Below are positions 1 through 7,926 of a stretch of 64,000 nucleotides of DNA, in pieces. This stretch comes from Planctomycetota bacterium (lineage in GTDB: Bacteria > Planctomycetota > UBA1135). Made by a program: the position numbers and the translations under genes. The stretch spans positions 100,560-164,559 of the forward strand of contig JABHIE010000003.1 of assembly GCA_018671175.1 (NCBI GenBank). The letters run 5' to 3'. Position 1 is the stretch's first letter. Each line of letters starts with the position of its first letter. The notes beneath the pieces are model-generated. The model was not told where the DNA came from. It worked only from the letters and a program-made list of their open reading frames with translations, and made no database searches.

Positions 1-269
1 AAGTCGAGCAAATGTTGCGCCCCATGTTCCGCACGCAAATCGAATACAACCAATCCATTGGCCGCCGTTATCGCCGCCAAGACGAGATTGGCACACCGTT
101 TTGCATTACTGTAGATGGCGAAACAGCCACCGATGCAAGTGTCACCGTGCGCGAGCGAGACACCATGGATCAACAGCGCGTGGCGATTGTTGATTTGGCG
201 AGTTTCTTGCAAGACAAAATGTCGACTTGGCAGCGTTTCACACCTGTGGAGCCTGAGCCAGAGTCATGA
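1..269 (+). CDS. glyS: Glycyl-tRNA synthetase, C-terminal fragment (5' end outside window)
   Basis: Charges tRNA-Gly with glycine in the cytoplasm. Only the last ~89 codons are present and the frame is open from the window edge. The fragment contains the motif [15 protein letters not shown] followed by [12 protein letters not shown], which is typical of the C-terminal anticodon-binding domain of the single-chain (GlyQS/eukaryote-like) class II enzyme, not of the alpha2beta2 type. The stop codon overlaps the next start by four bases (ATGA), so translation of the following PTS enzyme I gene is probably coupled. An internal ATG at 12 is not the true start because homology continues upstream of it. 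The family call is firm; the rest of the enzyme cannot be seen. Confidence 0.9.
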   Translation, partial: VEQMLRPMFRTQIEYNQSIGRRYRRQDEIGTPFCITVDGETATDASVTVRERDTMDQQRVAIVDLASFLQDKMSTWQRFTPVEPEPES

Positions 270-2035
270 GCCGACTCGACCTCACCGGCACCCCCGTCGC
301 GCCTGGTGTAGGCGTTGGCGTGGTTCGAGTAGTGGTCGAGCCAGGGATGGGCCCCAAAGCCGAGCGTCATTTGGCTCGCAAAGATGTCGAGTCGGCGATT
401 GAGCGGCTTGACCAAGCGATGGCTGCGGCCGTCAAAGGCCTTGAGAGTATTCAAACGGCTACTGCGGCTGAGTTGGGCATCCAAGATGCGGCGATTTATG
501 GTGCGCAGATTGCGGTGATTCACGACCCAACAGCGCTCAAAGAAATCCGGCAGTCGATTCGTGAAGATTTGCTCGTGCCAGAGAGTGCGGTGCAGGCTCT
601 CCTAGAGCGTTTGACAGGCCATTTTGAGGCACTTGAGGGCGGCGACATTAAGAACTGGGCCGCTGATTTGCGCGACCCCTGGTTTGCGGTACTGCGTGAA
701 TTGAGCGATGCTGATATTCAGCTCACTCAAGAGACGGATGAAACGGTCATCCTTGTTGCCGAAGAGTTGGCGCCGTCTTTGGTGACTCGATTGCCGCGCC
801 AGCAGGTGGCCGGTATTTTGTGCGCGCGCGGTGGTCGATTTAGTCATGGCGCGGTGGTGGCTCGTTCTTTCGGAATCCCTGCGGTTACGGGGCTAGAAGG
901 CGTCCATCTCAAAGCAAAAGAGGGTGAGCGATGTGTTGTGTTTGGCGAAGATGCGCGTGCGTTACTTGGTGCCCGGGCTTCTGAGGTAAAGAGTGCCCAA
1001 AAGAAATCAACCGAGCACGCGCAGGTGCAGAAAGTGCTGTCGAGCCAAGCTCAAGAAAAGGGGCGTTTGGGTTGCGGGCACCCGGTTTCGATTTTTGCAA
1101 ACATTGAGTCGCCTCGCGATTTGGAAATGTTCGATCGCAATTCGGTCGCCGGGGTTGGGCTTTTTCGCACCGAGTTTGCCTACATGGAACGGCCTGCTTT
1201 TCCGAGTCTTCAAGAGCAGGAAGACCTCTATTTACAGGTTTTGAGGGGGTTTTCGGGTAAGCCCGTAGTCTTCCGTACGCTTGATGTGGGCGGCGATAAG
1301 CCTTTGCGCTATTTCAAGATGCCGAAAGAGGCTAACCCTGCCATGGGCTGGCGCGGCTTGAGGTTGAGCCTTGAGTGGAAAGATCTTTTCTTGGTGCAAG
1401 TCCAGGCGCTTTTGCAAGCTAATGCCATTTCCGCGACTGTAGATGGCGGCATTGCGCGCGTGATGTTGCCCATGGTGACCACTGTCGAAGAATTGCGCGA
1501 AGCGAAAACTTTGTTAAGCGATACGCTTGGTAAAGCCTTTCAGGAGATCGAGTTCGGCATCATGGTTGAGGTGCCCGCAGCGGCCATGGCTCTCAAAGAC
1601 ATGGTGAAAGAGGTCGATTTCGTTTCGGTGGGCACAAACGATCTGGCTCAGTATCTATTTGCTGTAGACCGAGATAACCCATGGGTCGCCAACCTTTATC
1701 AACCCTATCACCCGGCACTTTTGCGCACTTTGCGCTACATCGCAAAGACTTGCCAGCGAGCAGGAGTGCCCTCCTCGGTGTGCGGCGAAATGGCTGGGCA
1801 CAGGGCAGGGGCCTTGTTTCTCGCAGGTGCTGGATTTGACGGCCTCTCGATGGCGCCGCCTTTTGTTGGCGAAATTAAGGCTTTGTTGCGCGAGACCGAT
1901 TTCGAGAGTTTGCGTATTTTGTCTTCTGAAGCGGCCCTCTGCACGACTTCAGGTGAGTCTTTCGGCATGTTGCGGGCTGAGGCCGATCGCGCTTGGGCGG
2001 AAGTCCTCGAAAAGTCGATGGGTGGGCGTCCTTAG
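266..2035 (+). CDS. ptsI: Phosphoenolpyruvate-protein phosphotransferase (PTS enzyme I)
   Basis: First enzyme of the PTS: it takes phosphate from PEP onto a histidine and passes it to HPr. At 589 aa it has the usual length. The phospho-histidine is His194 in [19 protein letters not shown], which matches the family pattern GG-x-x-SH-x-A-x-x-ARS. The C-terminal PEP-binding barrel shows [10 protein letters not shown], the VGTNDLAQY motif and the active-site cysteine in SSVCGEMAG near residue 511. The start overlaps glyS by ATGA. No HPr, HPr kinase or EII gene lies in this window, so it may feed a regulatory PTS elsewhere in the genome. The alternative, PEP synthase or PPDK, is excluded by length and domain order. 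Confidence 0.95.
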   Translation: MSRLDLTGTPVAPGVGVGVVRVVVEPGMGPKAERHLARKDVESAIERLDQAMAAAVKGLESIQTATAAELGIQDAAIYGAQIAVIHDPTALKEIRQSIREDLLVPESAVQALLERLTGHFEALEGGDIKNWAADLRDPWFAVLRELSDADIQLTQETDETVILVAEELAPSLVTRLPRQQVAGILCARGGRFSHGAVVARSFGIPAVTGLEGVHLKAKEGERCVVFGEDARALLGARASEVKSAQKKSTEHAQVQKVLSSQAQEKGRLGCGHPVSIFANIESPRDLEMFDRNSVAGVGLFRTEFAYMERPAFPSLQEQEDLYLQVLRGFSGKPVVFRTLDVGGDKPLRYFKMPKEANPAMGWRGLRLSLEWKDLFLVQVQALLQANAISATVDGGIARVMLPMVTTVEELREAKTLLSDTLGKAFQEIEFGIMVEVPAAAMALKDMVKEVDFVSVGTNDLAQYLFAVDRDNPWVANLYQPYHPALLRTLRYIAKTCQRAGVPSSVCGEMAGHRAGALFLAGAGFDGLSMAPPFVGEIKALLRETDFESLRILSSEAALCTTSGESFGMLRAEADRAWAEVLEKSMGGRP

Positions 2036-2063
2036 AAAAGTCGCAAACAAACGCTAGAATTCC

Positions 2064-2093
2064 TTGCATAAGTAGGGGTATTTGTTTCATACT
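2064..2093 (+). promoter_or_regulatory. Candidate promoter for the 2161 gene
   Basis: The 125-bp gap after ptsI holds TTGCAT (2064-2069), 18 bases, then CATACT (2088-2093), an acceptable sigma-70-like pair. It would give a leader of about 60 bases. No terminator hairpin is seen after ptsI. Inferred from sequence only. Confidence 0.35.
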
Positions 2094-2160
2094 GCAAAGA
2101 ACCCCTTGGGCGTGCAACCCCCCGTGCGCCCGCTTCTCAATCTCACATTAGCGGAAACCG

Positions 2161-2895
2161 ATGCCTCACTCAGTCAGCGGAAACGGTCACAGGAAAGGCC
2201 CGTGGTCGCAAGCCGAAATCGACAAATTGATGTCGCGATATGGGCAATGCCCAGATCCTCAACTCGCCCGCGAGTTGAATCGCCCCATTGATAGCGTTCG
2301 TCGCATGGCCAAGCGTCAGTTTTCTGGTGATATGCGCGTCGGTCCGTGGTCGGCCTCCGATGTCATGAAACTTCGTGAGTGCTTCGGCGTAGCGTCGATT
2401 GAAACGCTCGCTTTGGTTTTGCGGCGCTCTTCCAGCGAGATTCAAACCAAAATTGACGACTTGCGTTCCTCCCAAGTCGATCGCAAATGGTCACGGCAAG
2501 ATGTCCAGACGCTCAAGCGTTTTTATGGCACTCGCGTTGACTCTGATTTGGTGGTTATTTTGGGGCGTTCGCCAGAGTCGATTTTGGCCAAAGCCGACGA
2601 CCTCTGCCTCGCCAAAGACAAGGGCTTCCGCCGCCGTAAAGAGGGCGTGGGCACCACCCGCATGCCTCGCTGGTCAGAAGAGCAACTTGAGCTTCTGCGC
2701 GAGATGTACCCTGAGTCTTGCAATCTTGATATTGCTCAGCGACTCAACCGCTCTGAAAAGAGTGTCGTTTCTAAAGCCCACAGTCTTGGCCTGAAAAAGT
2801 CCAAGTTGCGTTTGCGCACCATGGGTCAAGAAAATGTAAACAAGCGATATAAGCCTGAAGATATTGATTTGGCTGAATCGCAACTCGAGGCTTAA
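2161..2895 (+). CDS. Protein with four tandem Myb/SANT-like helix-turn-helix repeats
   Basis: A 244-aa, basic, apparently cytoplasmic protein. It consists of four repeats of about 45-55 aa, each opening with a conserved Trp-Ser and an acidic/Leu helix, then a helix with L-x-R-S/P-x-x-S/I: GPWSQAEIDKLMSRYG (res. ~13), GPWSASDVMKLRECFG (~62), RKWSRQDVQTLKRFYG (~109), PRWSEEQLELLREMYP (~165). The second halves are similar (ELNRPIDSVRRMAKR, VLRRSSSEIQTKIDDL, ILGRSPESILAKADDL, RLNRSEKSVVSKAHSL). This spacing resembles Myb/SANT or GcrA/transposase-type HTH units, so DNA binding is likely. No effector domain is visible. It is followed five bases later by the DUF971 gene. The target and exact role are unknown. 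Confidence 0.6.
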   Translation: MPHSVSGNGHRKGPWSQAEIDKLMSRYGQCPDPQLARELNRPIDSVRRMAKRQFSGDMRVGPWSASDVMKLRECFGVASIETLALVLRRSSSEIQTKIDDLRSSQVDRKWSRQDVQTLKRFYGTRVDSDLVVILGRSPESILAKADDLCLAKDKGFRRRKEGVGTTRMPRWSEEQLELLREMYPESCNLDIAQRLNRSEKSVVSKAHSLGLKKSKLRLRTMGQENVNKRYKPEDIDLAESQLEA

Positions 2896-2900
2896 CCTTC

Positions 2901-3200
2901 ATGGATATCTCGCTGACCGGCATCCAACGGTCTGATGGTGGCATCCGTTTCGTTTGGTCTGATGGCATCGATGGCGTTTTGATGCCGCGTACTTTCCGTT
3001 TGGCTTGCCCCTGCGCGCATTGCATTAGCGAAGTCACGGGCAAGGCTTTGCTTGAGCCGGGTTCTGTCCCCCAAGATATCGAGATCAAAGACATGCAGCC
3101 CGTCGGGAATTACGCGTATAAGGTTTTATTTTCAGATGGCCACGATTCCGGGCTTTACCCACTCGAGCTGCTTGCTTCCCTGACCCACACATCCACATGA
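2901..3200 (+). CDS. DUF971 / gamma-butyrobetaine-hydroxylase-like N-terminal domain protein
   Basis: A 99-aa protein that matches the small DUF971 fold throughout: an N-terminal strand around IRFVWSDG, then LACPCAHCISEVTGK with three cysteines that may bind metal, then the C-terminal VGNYAYKVLFSDGHDSGLYP with the conserved DGHDSG-Y motif. DUF971 stands alone in many bacteria, often next to iron-sulfur or Mrp/ApbC genes; its biochemical role is unsettled. Five bases separate it from the Myb-like gene, and its stop overlaps the next start by four bases (ATGA), so it sits inside a translation-coupled operon. The family assignment is good; the function is unknown. Confidence 0.75.
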   Translation: MDISLTGIQRSDGGIRFVWSDGIDGVLMPRTFRLACPCAHCISEVTGKALLEPGSVPQDIEIKDMQPVGNYAYKVLFSDGHDSGLYPLELLASLTHTST

Positions 3201-3610
3201 GCCCAGCCGCACAACTGCTTGCCGCATACCTTGATTATCGCTTGGTCGGCCTAGCGTTGTTTTTCGGATGGTGGGCAATTTGGTTTACTCTTGGGCGCAA
3301 TTTTGGTCGCACATCTTTGCTTTGCGTTCTCGCTAAGGGCGTTTCCTTGTTAGCCGCATGGGGCGTTTTTGCATCGGGTGCTTTTGGGGTTACGCTGGCT
3401 TCATCTCAAGCTGAGATCTCGCACCCCTCTGCTAGCGCCCTGATGGTTTCAGGCGTTTTGTTTGCTTTAGTGTTTTTGGGGCTCGAGCTTTTGGTCTTGC
3501 GGCGCGTGATGCGCAAAGATCGACCTAAGTGGGGCTGGAACACTTACGACTTGCGCGTCATGGCGACGGTGCATGCCATCCATGTCGCATCGGCCGTCTG
3601 GCTTGTTTGA
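3197..3610 (+). CDS. Small integral membrane protein, unknown function
   Basis: 137 aa with about four hydrophobic segments (roughly residues 15-33, 42-65, 82-102 and 118-136), joined by short basic loops such as RRVMRKDRPKWGW. I recognise no catalytic motif. It starts on an ATGA overlap with the DUF971 gene, and the GT-C-like gene begins at its stop, so the three are probably co-transcribed. It could be an accessory to the following glycosyltransferase; that is inference from position only. Confidence 0.55.
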   Translation: MSPAAQLLAAYLDYRLVGLALFFGWWAIWFTLGRNFGRTSLLCVLAKGVSLLAAWGVFASGAFGVTLASSQAEISHPSASALMVSGVLFALVFLGLELLVLRRVMRKDRPKWGWNTYDLRVMATVHAIHVASAVWLV

Positions 3611-5436
3611 TTTTGCTGCACACTTTTAAAAAGCGTGAATTGATTTGGGCGGCACTTGGCTACGGCCTCGTGACTTTCCTCTACTACTGGCCGATGGTTT
3701 TTGAGCTCGACGCCGTTTGGTCGGTGGGGCGAGATTATTTCCAAAACAACTGGAATTTTTGGTGGGTCGAGCGCGCGGCCGAGCAGGGGCGCAGCTTTTA
3801 CGACAACGACACGCTATTTGCGCCTACCGGCACTTCGCTGGCTTACCACACGATTAGTTTTGCCAATACGATGCCCGCTTTGGCCGCCATGAAGATTTTT
3901 GGTTGGTCGCCGCAATTCGTGCATAACCTTTTCTTCTTGCTTGCTTTTCCCGCGGCAGGTTTAGGCGGTTGGGCTCTAGCTCGTTTTGTAACTGGCTCGG
4001 CTTGGGGCGCGTTTTTTGCTGGCCTACTTTATAGTTTCAACCCATATCACGGGGCGATGATTACGCAGGTGAACAATATTCAATTTCACTGGATCCCGCT
4101 TTTTTTGCTAGGGCTGCTGTTGCTTTACCGCGATGGAAAAACCTGGCAGTGGGTCATGACAGCTTTCTTGCTGGCAGCGGCTGGTTATGCCGATTGGTAT
4201 CAACCCGTGTTCTGCGTGATGGCGGGCGGTGTTGTGCTTCTAGTCAAGATGCTTCTCGGTAAGCGCCTTTTCGATTTTGGGCTTTGGGGCAAAATCCTGC
4301 TGATGGGTGGGTGTTCCGCAGTCTTGATGCTCCCCGGCGTTTATGAGCTCATTGGCCTAATGAGCGAAACGGGCGGTGGCGAGCTGGCTGAGCCGTTTCG
4401 GTTTGTCGGTGCCATGCAATTGCTTGGAATCGCTCCACAAGGCTCACCTTTCTATCACTTCTGGCCTGTTTTCTTCGGCTGGACGACCTGCATCCTCTTG
4501 GCTCGCACGGCTTGGCGCACTCGTGTCGCCGGGATTTCCGCCTGGTGGTGCTTGGCGGGTTTGGCATTCTTGCTTTTGCAGGGGCCCTATCTCGTGGTGT
4601 TAAATCATCATTTTCCTCAAATCCCACTGCCGCTGACATTTTTTTCAAAGATCCCCATCCTTGATGTCTTGCGCGTGCCGCACCGGTTTTTGATTTTGCT
4701 GCTTCTAGCCTTTGCCATGCTCCTGTCTTGGGGTTTGCAAGATTGGCTCGCCCAACGGAAACGATGGCTCGTTTTGATTTTCTTCGCAGCCTACGCTTTT
4801 GAAATGCGTCCGACACCTAAGCAGCCTATCGATTTGCAGCCTGCTCAAATTTATGCTTCTATGGCGCAAGACCGTGACGATTACACGGTGCTTGAGCTGC
4901 CGCTTGACTACCGCGATGCCTATTCGATGTATCTGCAACGCTCTCATGGCAAAAAGTTGGTCGCTGGCTACACTTCGCATATTTTGCCTTCAGCGATTGG
5001 GCATTTAGAGAGCAGCTTGATGCGCTCGCTGCATCCTGCTGTGGTTGATACTGATATCCTTGGCTTGCCTCAGCACATCCGCCTTAATCTTGAAATTTTG
5101 TCTGAAAAGCAACTTGAGCTTTGGCGGGAAGAGCTCCTTGAGGCCTTGGGTGTACGGGTTGTGGTTTTTCATCACGGTCCTGATTTTGAGCCACCTCAAA
5201 TCGAGGTGCCTGATGTCGATCTGGGCTTTAAGTTGTTTGTCTCTTTGGCGCCATATGCTCTCAACGCATATGCCAATAACACGAGCCCCTTTCAGCAAGT
5301 TGGCGCTGCTCGTTTTCAGACTGAGCTGGCGAAACAATCATCGCAAGCGCGTGAATTGATTGCGGCACTCTTTGGCCCGCCCAATGCCGTTGATGGCACG
5401 ACCGAAGTCTGGGATTTGCGTAACCGAACTTTTTAG
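3607..5436 (+). CDS. Polytopic membrane protein, GT-C glycosyltransferase-like
   Basis: About 609 aa with roughly ten membrane spans in the first two thirds and a soluble C-terminal part. The first large loop has D-A-V-W-S and NNWNFWWVERAAEQG, then FAPTGTSLAYHT, which resembles the acidic catalytic loop and the FxPxG-x-x-x-x-xH pattern of GT-C / YfhO-like lipid-linked sugar transferases. It likely adds sugars to a cell-envelope glycan from a polyprenyl donor. The reading frame extends back to an ATG at 3529, but that would overlap the upstream gene by 82 bases; TTG at 3607, touching the upstream stop, or TTG 3613 are better starts. It converges on the sulfatase-fold gene with a four-base stop overlap (TTAG). 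The substrate is not predictable. Confidence 0.6.
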   Translation: MILLHTFKKRELIWAALGYGLVTFLYYWPMVFELDAVWSVGRDYFQNNWNFWWVERAAEQGRSFYDNDTLFAPTGTSLAYHTISFANTMPALAAMKIFGWSPQFVHNLFFLLAFPAAGLGGWALARFVTGSAWGAFFAGLLYSFNPYHGAMITQVNNIQFHWIPLFLLGLLLLYRDGKTWQWVMTAFLLAAAGYADWYQPVFCVMAGGVVLLVKMLLGKRLFDFGLWGKILLMGGCSAVLMLPGVYELIGLMSETGGGELAEPFRFVGAMQLLGIAPQGSPFYHFWPVFFGWTTCILLARTAWRTRVAGISAWWCLAGLAFLLLQGPYLVVLNHHFPQIPLPLTFFSKIPILDVLRVPHRFLILLLLAFAMLLSWGLQDWLAQRKRWLVLIFFAAYAFEMRPTPKQPIDLQPAQIYASMAQDRDDYTVLELPLDYRDAYSMYLQRSHGKKLVAGYTSHILPSAIGHLESSLMRSLHPAVVDTDILGLPQHIRLNLEILSEKQLELWREELLEALGVRVVVFHHGPDFEPPQIEVPDVDLGFKLFVSLAPYALNAYANNTSPFQQVGAARFQTELAKQSSQARELIAALFGPPNAVDGTTEVWDLRNRTF

Positions 5437-7580
5437 CGCACAAAGGGCCGCACTTGCAGCTTGCTTGACCCAGATTCTTCGGATGAGTCGGCGGGTGCAT
5501 CACCCGTGTAACCAAGTTGCTCAAGGGCTTGCTTGCTCTGTGCGTTGGCTTTGGCGTTGCTCCTGGAGGCATGATGCGACAGCAGTAAGTTACGCCGGCG
5601 GCTGTATTCATTCAGGATTCGGTGCATCTGCAGCTCAAGCTCATGCCCGCGCAAAGGGAAATCACTAGGCGCAACCTTAATCTCGCCCGCATCTTCATTT
5701 GGGTCATGGCTAAGTGGAATAAACGAAGCGAGCCCATCACCGTAGCCCACAATTTTTTCATCGGCCGTGCGCATCGTGGTGGCAGAATGCATCCAGTCAA
5801 GGTAAGGGAAGTCAAGAAGATCACCCTGAGCAAACGATGGGAAACCCTGATAATAGGCCGCTAGATGCCCATAATGCGCCAACACCATATTGCGCGCGGG
5901 TTTCGCCTCAAGAATCGCTGGAAGTTGACTATAGCCCTCTAGAGCCAATGTCGCGGGGTGCAAGGGCAAGGCCGTGCCCGTTGCCTTTTGAATGACATCG
6001 AGCACTGTAGGGAAGACATCAACCAAAGAGGCTAGCGAGTGCACTCGTTTTCCGGCAGGGAGCATGGTTGGGTAGCGCATGATGAGCGGAACATGAAGCA
6101 AGCGATCGGCCAGTGTGCCTTGGTGGCCATAGCGTTGGTTTTGCTCACCGAATTCTTCTCCGTGGTCGGCGGTCACAATGACCAGCGTGTTTTCCATAAT
6201 TTCAAGCTCGCGCAAGCCTTGGAAAAGAATATCGAGCAAGCCATCTTGATAGAGAATCTCTGCGTCGTAGAGCGCACGAAGAATCTCTGGCTCTTGTTTC
6301 TCTTCGTGTCGTAAACCGCACAGCAGATTTTTGCGTGAGATAGGGCCCTGAGGCAAATCGATACTGGCCTCTATAGTGACTCCTTCAGGAAGAAAACGCG
6401 ATCGCAAATGCGCCGGCGGGATATATGGATCATGCGCCTCATTGAGATTCATGAATGCAAAAAAGGGCCGAGTGGAATCGCGGCCAGTATCAAGCCAGTT
6501 GAGCGTGGCATCGACCACGCGCGCGCCACCTTTGTCATCTGGCAAACTCGCGCCAAAAGGAGGCCCGAAGGTGCGGCCAAGATACCCTGGCAGCAACATG
6601 TTTTGCTGAGGCGAGTTGATCGAGAAATCAGTGTATTGACTAAACCCCTGCAAGAGGCCCGAATCAGCCGTTAGCCATGATTTGTCGCTGGCTCCGTGGG
6701 TTTGATAGCCGCGCAATGACAATTCTTCGGCAAGGGTGTGGAAATTAGTCGCAGGGTCTTGCTGCCAAGGAAACCCGATTCCTTCGAGTCGCGGATGTTC
6801 CCAACCCGTGTGGTGAGTTGTTGCATGAAGCCCCGTAAACAAACTCGCATGAGAGGGGAGCGTCCAGGGAGCTGCGGAAAAGGCCTTTTCGAACAAAACC
6901 GACTCGGAAGCGAAGGAGTCAAGAGCCGGGCTTGTTGGGCGGTAATAGCCGTAGCAGCCAAGGTGGCTAGAGGCCACGGTGTCGAGCACCACCAATAAGA
7001 CATTTGGCGATTTTGAATTAGCCGAGCTTTGGGCTTGCGGTGTGAATGCCGCGGGTTGGAGAGGCACAAGCGAGCTCAGGCCTGCGAAAAGCGTAATTGC
7101 CGCCAAGAGCACTGCTTGGCTGAGCGGTGCAAAAAAGGTAGCAAGGCGCCATCCGTATTTGGAGAGGGCTAGAAAATAGAGCACGCCGTATGCGAGCAGC
7201 CCACCAAGCAGGATTTGCCCAGAGAGCATGATGGATGGCATGCTTGTGGGGGAGAGTGCCTGTGGGAGCCATTCGGTTTGGGCCTTGAGCAAAATCGCTG
7301 CTGTGGTGAGCCCGATGAGAACAAGGATGGCTGCGTGAAGCCAAGGTTGTGCTTCGCGGTCTTTGCGGCGTGAAAGCAGTGGGAGCAGTAATCCAGCGAT
7401 CAAGCCAATGCCTGCGCCGACCACGAGGTGGGATGGCAGAGTGCTCAAGAACAGCCCAAAATCTGTTTCGTAAGGGCCGGAATGTAAGGCGCACGCCGCA
7501 TCAACTAAACCTGCTAAGCCGGCAAAGGAAGCACCTGTAAGTGCGCAGTGAAAGATTTGTTTTTTCAAGATTCTAACCAA
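5433..7580 (-). CDS. Membrane-anchored sulfatase-fold (alkaline phosphatase superfamily) hydrolase or transferase
   Basis: 715 aa. The N-terminal ~180 residues carry about five membrane spans; the periplasmic catalytic domain follows from SPNVLLVVLDTVASSHLGCYGY. Metal-site motifs are visible: D in VVLDT, the nucleophile region WTLPSHASLFTG, VIVTADHGEEFGE and GHQGTL. The nucleophile site reads T-L-P-S-H where true sulfatases have Cys/Ser-x-Pro-x-Arg, so formylglycine cannot form; a phospho-group transfer or phosphodiester reaction is more likely. The C-terminal ~100 residues are a charged tail. It overlaps the upstream gene (start 7909) by 16 bases and converges on the GT-C-like gene, so the two may act on the same envelope polymer. 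Confidence 0.7.
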   Translation of the reverse strand: MVRILKKQIFHCALTGASFAGLAGLVDAACALHSGPYETDFGLFLSTLPSHLVVGAGIGLIAGLLLPLLSRRKDREAQPWLHAAILVLIGLTTAAILLKAQTEWLPQALSPTSMPSIMLSGQILLGGLLAYGVLYFLALSKYGWRLATFFAPLSQAVLLAAITLFAGLSSLVPLQPAAFTPQAQSSANSKSPNVLLVVLDTVASSHLGCYGYYRPTSPALDSFASESVLFEKAFSAAPWTLPSHASLFTGLHATTHHTGWEHPRLEGIGFPWQQDPATNFHTLAEELSLRGYQTHGASDKSWLTADSGLLQGFSQYTDFSINSPQQNMLLPGYLGRTFGPPFGASLPDDKGGARVVDATLNWLDTGRDSTRPFFAFMNLNEAHDPYIPPAHLRSRFLPEGVTIEASIDLPQGPISRKNLLCGLRHEEKQEPEILRALYDAEILYQDGLLDILFQGLRELEIMENTLVIVTADHGEEFGEQNQRYGHQGTLADRLLHVPLIMRYPTMLPAGKRVHSLASLVDVFPTVLDVIQKATGTALPLHPATLALEGYSQLPAILEAKPARNMVLAHYGHLAAYYQGFPSFAQGDLLDFPYLDWMHSATTMRTADEKIVGYGDGLASFIPLSHDPNEDAGEIKVAPSDFPLRGHELELQMHRILNEYSRRRNLLLSHHASRSNAKANAQSKQALEQLGYTGDAPADSSEESGSSKLQVRPFVR

Positions 7581-7909
7581 GAAATGTGAAGACGCTCGCC
7601 GTCAGATTCACCCCAAACATGGAATGGAGGGCGTGTGAGGTCGACCGAGGAAATGGCCGTCTGGATTTTACTCAGTACCGCACCACTCATAAAACTAGCG
7701 CCGCTAAATTGAAAGGCACTCAAAGTCATGCCACCCAAAGTCGATTTTGCACGAGCTGAGAGTGTGCAGACCCCAGCCACTGGGACTTTTAGTTGAGCAG
7801 AAAATTGATCCTTCTCAAGAGAAAGCTCAAGAATTTTGACTCCAGCAGGCAATAGAGGTGCGATTGCATCTTCTAGGCCAAGGAGTTCGGTTACCAAGTT
7901 CACGCGCAT
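7565..7909 (-). CDS. Hypothetical protein (114 aa)
   Basis: Not recognised. No signal peptide or membrane span. It is a mixed alpha/beta sequence, with alternating hydrophobic patterns such as GVKILELSLEKDQFSAQLKVP and GGMTLSAFQFSGASF that suggest a beta-sheet lipid- or ligand-binding fold. Its 3' end overlaps the sulfatase-fold gene by 16 bases, so the two form an operon. The start codon is preceded by TAGACT with only five bases between, as at other apparent leaderless genes here. A role connected with the membrane hydrolase is only inferred from linkage. Confidence 0.5.
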   Translation of the reverse strand: MRVNLVTELLGLEDAIAPLLPAGVKILELSLEKDQFSAQLKVPVAGVCTLSARAKSTLGGMTLSAFQFSGASFMSGAVLSKIQTAISSVDLTRPPFHVWGESDGERLHISWLES

Positions 7910-7913
7910 GCCC

Positions 7914-7920
7914 TAGTCTA
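7914..7920. promoter_or_regulatory. Overlapping divergent -10 elements, leaderless on both strands
   Basis: In the 17-bp gap between divergent starts at 7909 (-) and 7927 (+), TAGTCT (7914-7919, plus) and TAGACT (7920-7915, minus) are the same bases read on both strands. ATG follows after seven and five bases respectively. A possible plus-strand -35 is TTACCA (7891-7896). Transcription would begin at or next to each ATG. Confidence 0.5.
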
Positions 7921-7926
7921 TCTGCT

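Noticed and set aside
2080-2160. Small ORF beginning at ATG 2082
   Set aside because: Runs into the Myb-like gene out of frame, has no ribosome-binding site and no recognisable sequence.
4349-4816. 155-aa open frame antisense to the GT-C-like gene
   Set aside because: It has a low-complexity Arg/Ser composition typical of reverse-strand reading of a membrane-protein gene, and no start signal.
7018-7494. 158-aa minus-strand frame inside the membrane half of the sulfatase-fold gene
   Set aside because: Same strand but another frame, Arg/Pro/Ser-rich composition typical of an out-of-frame translation.
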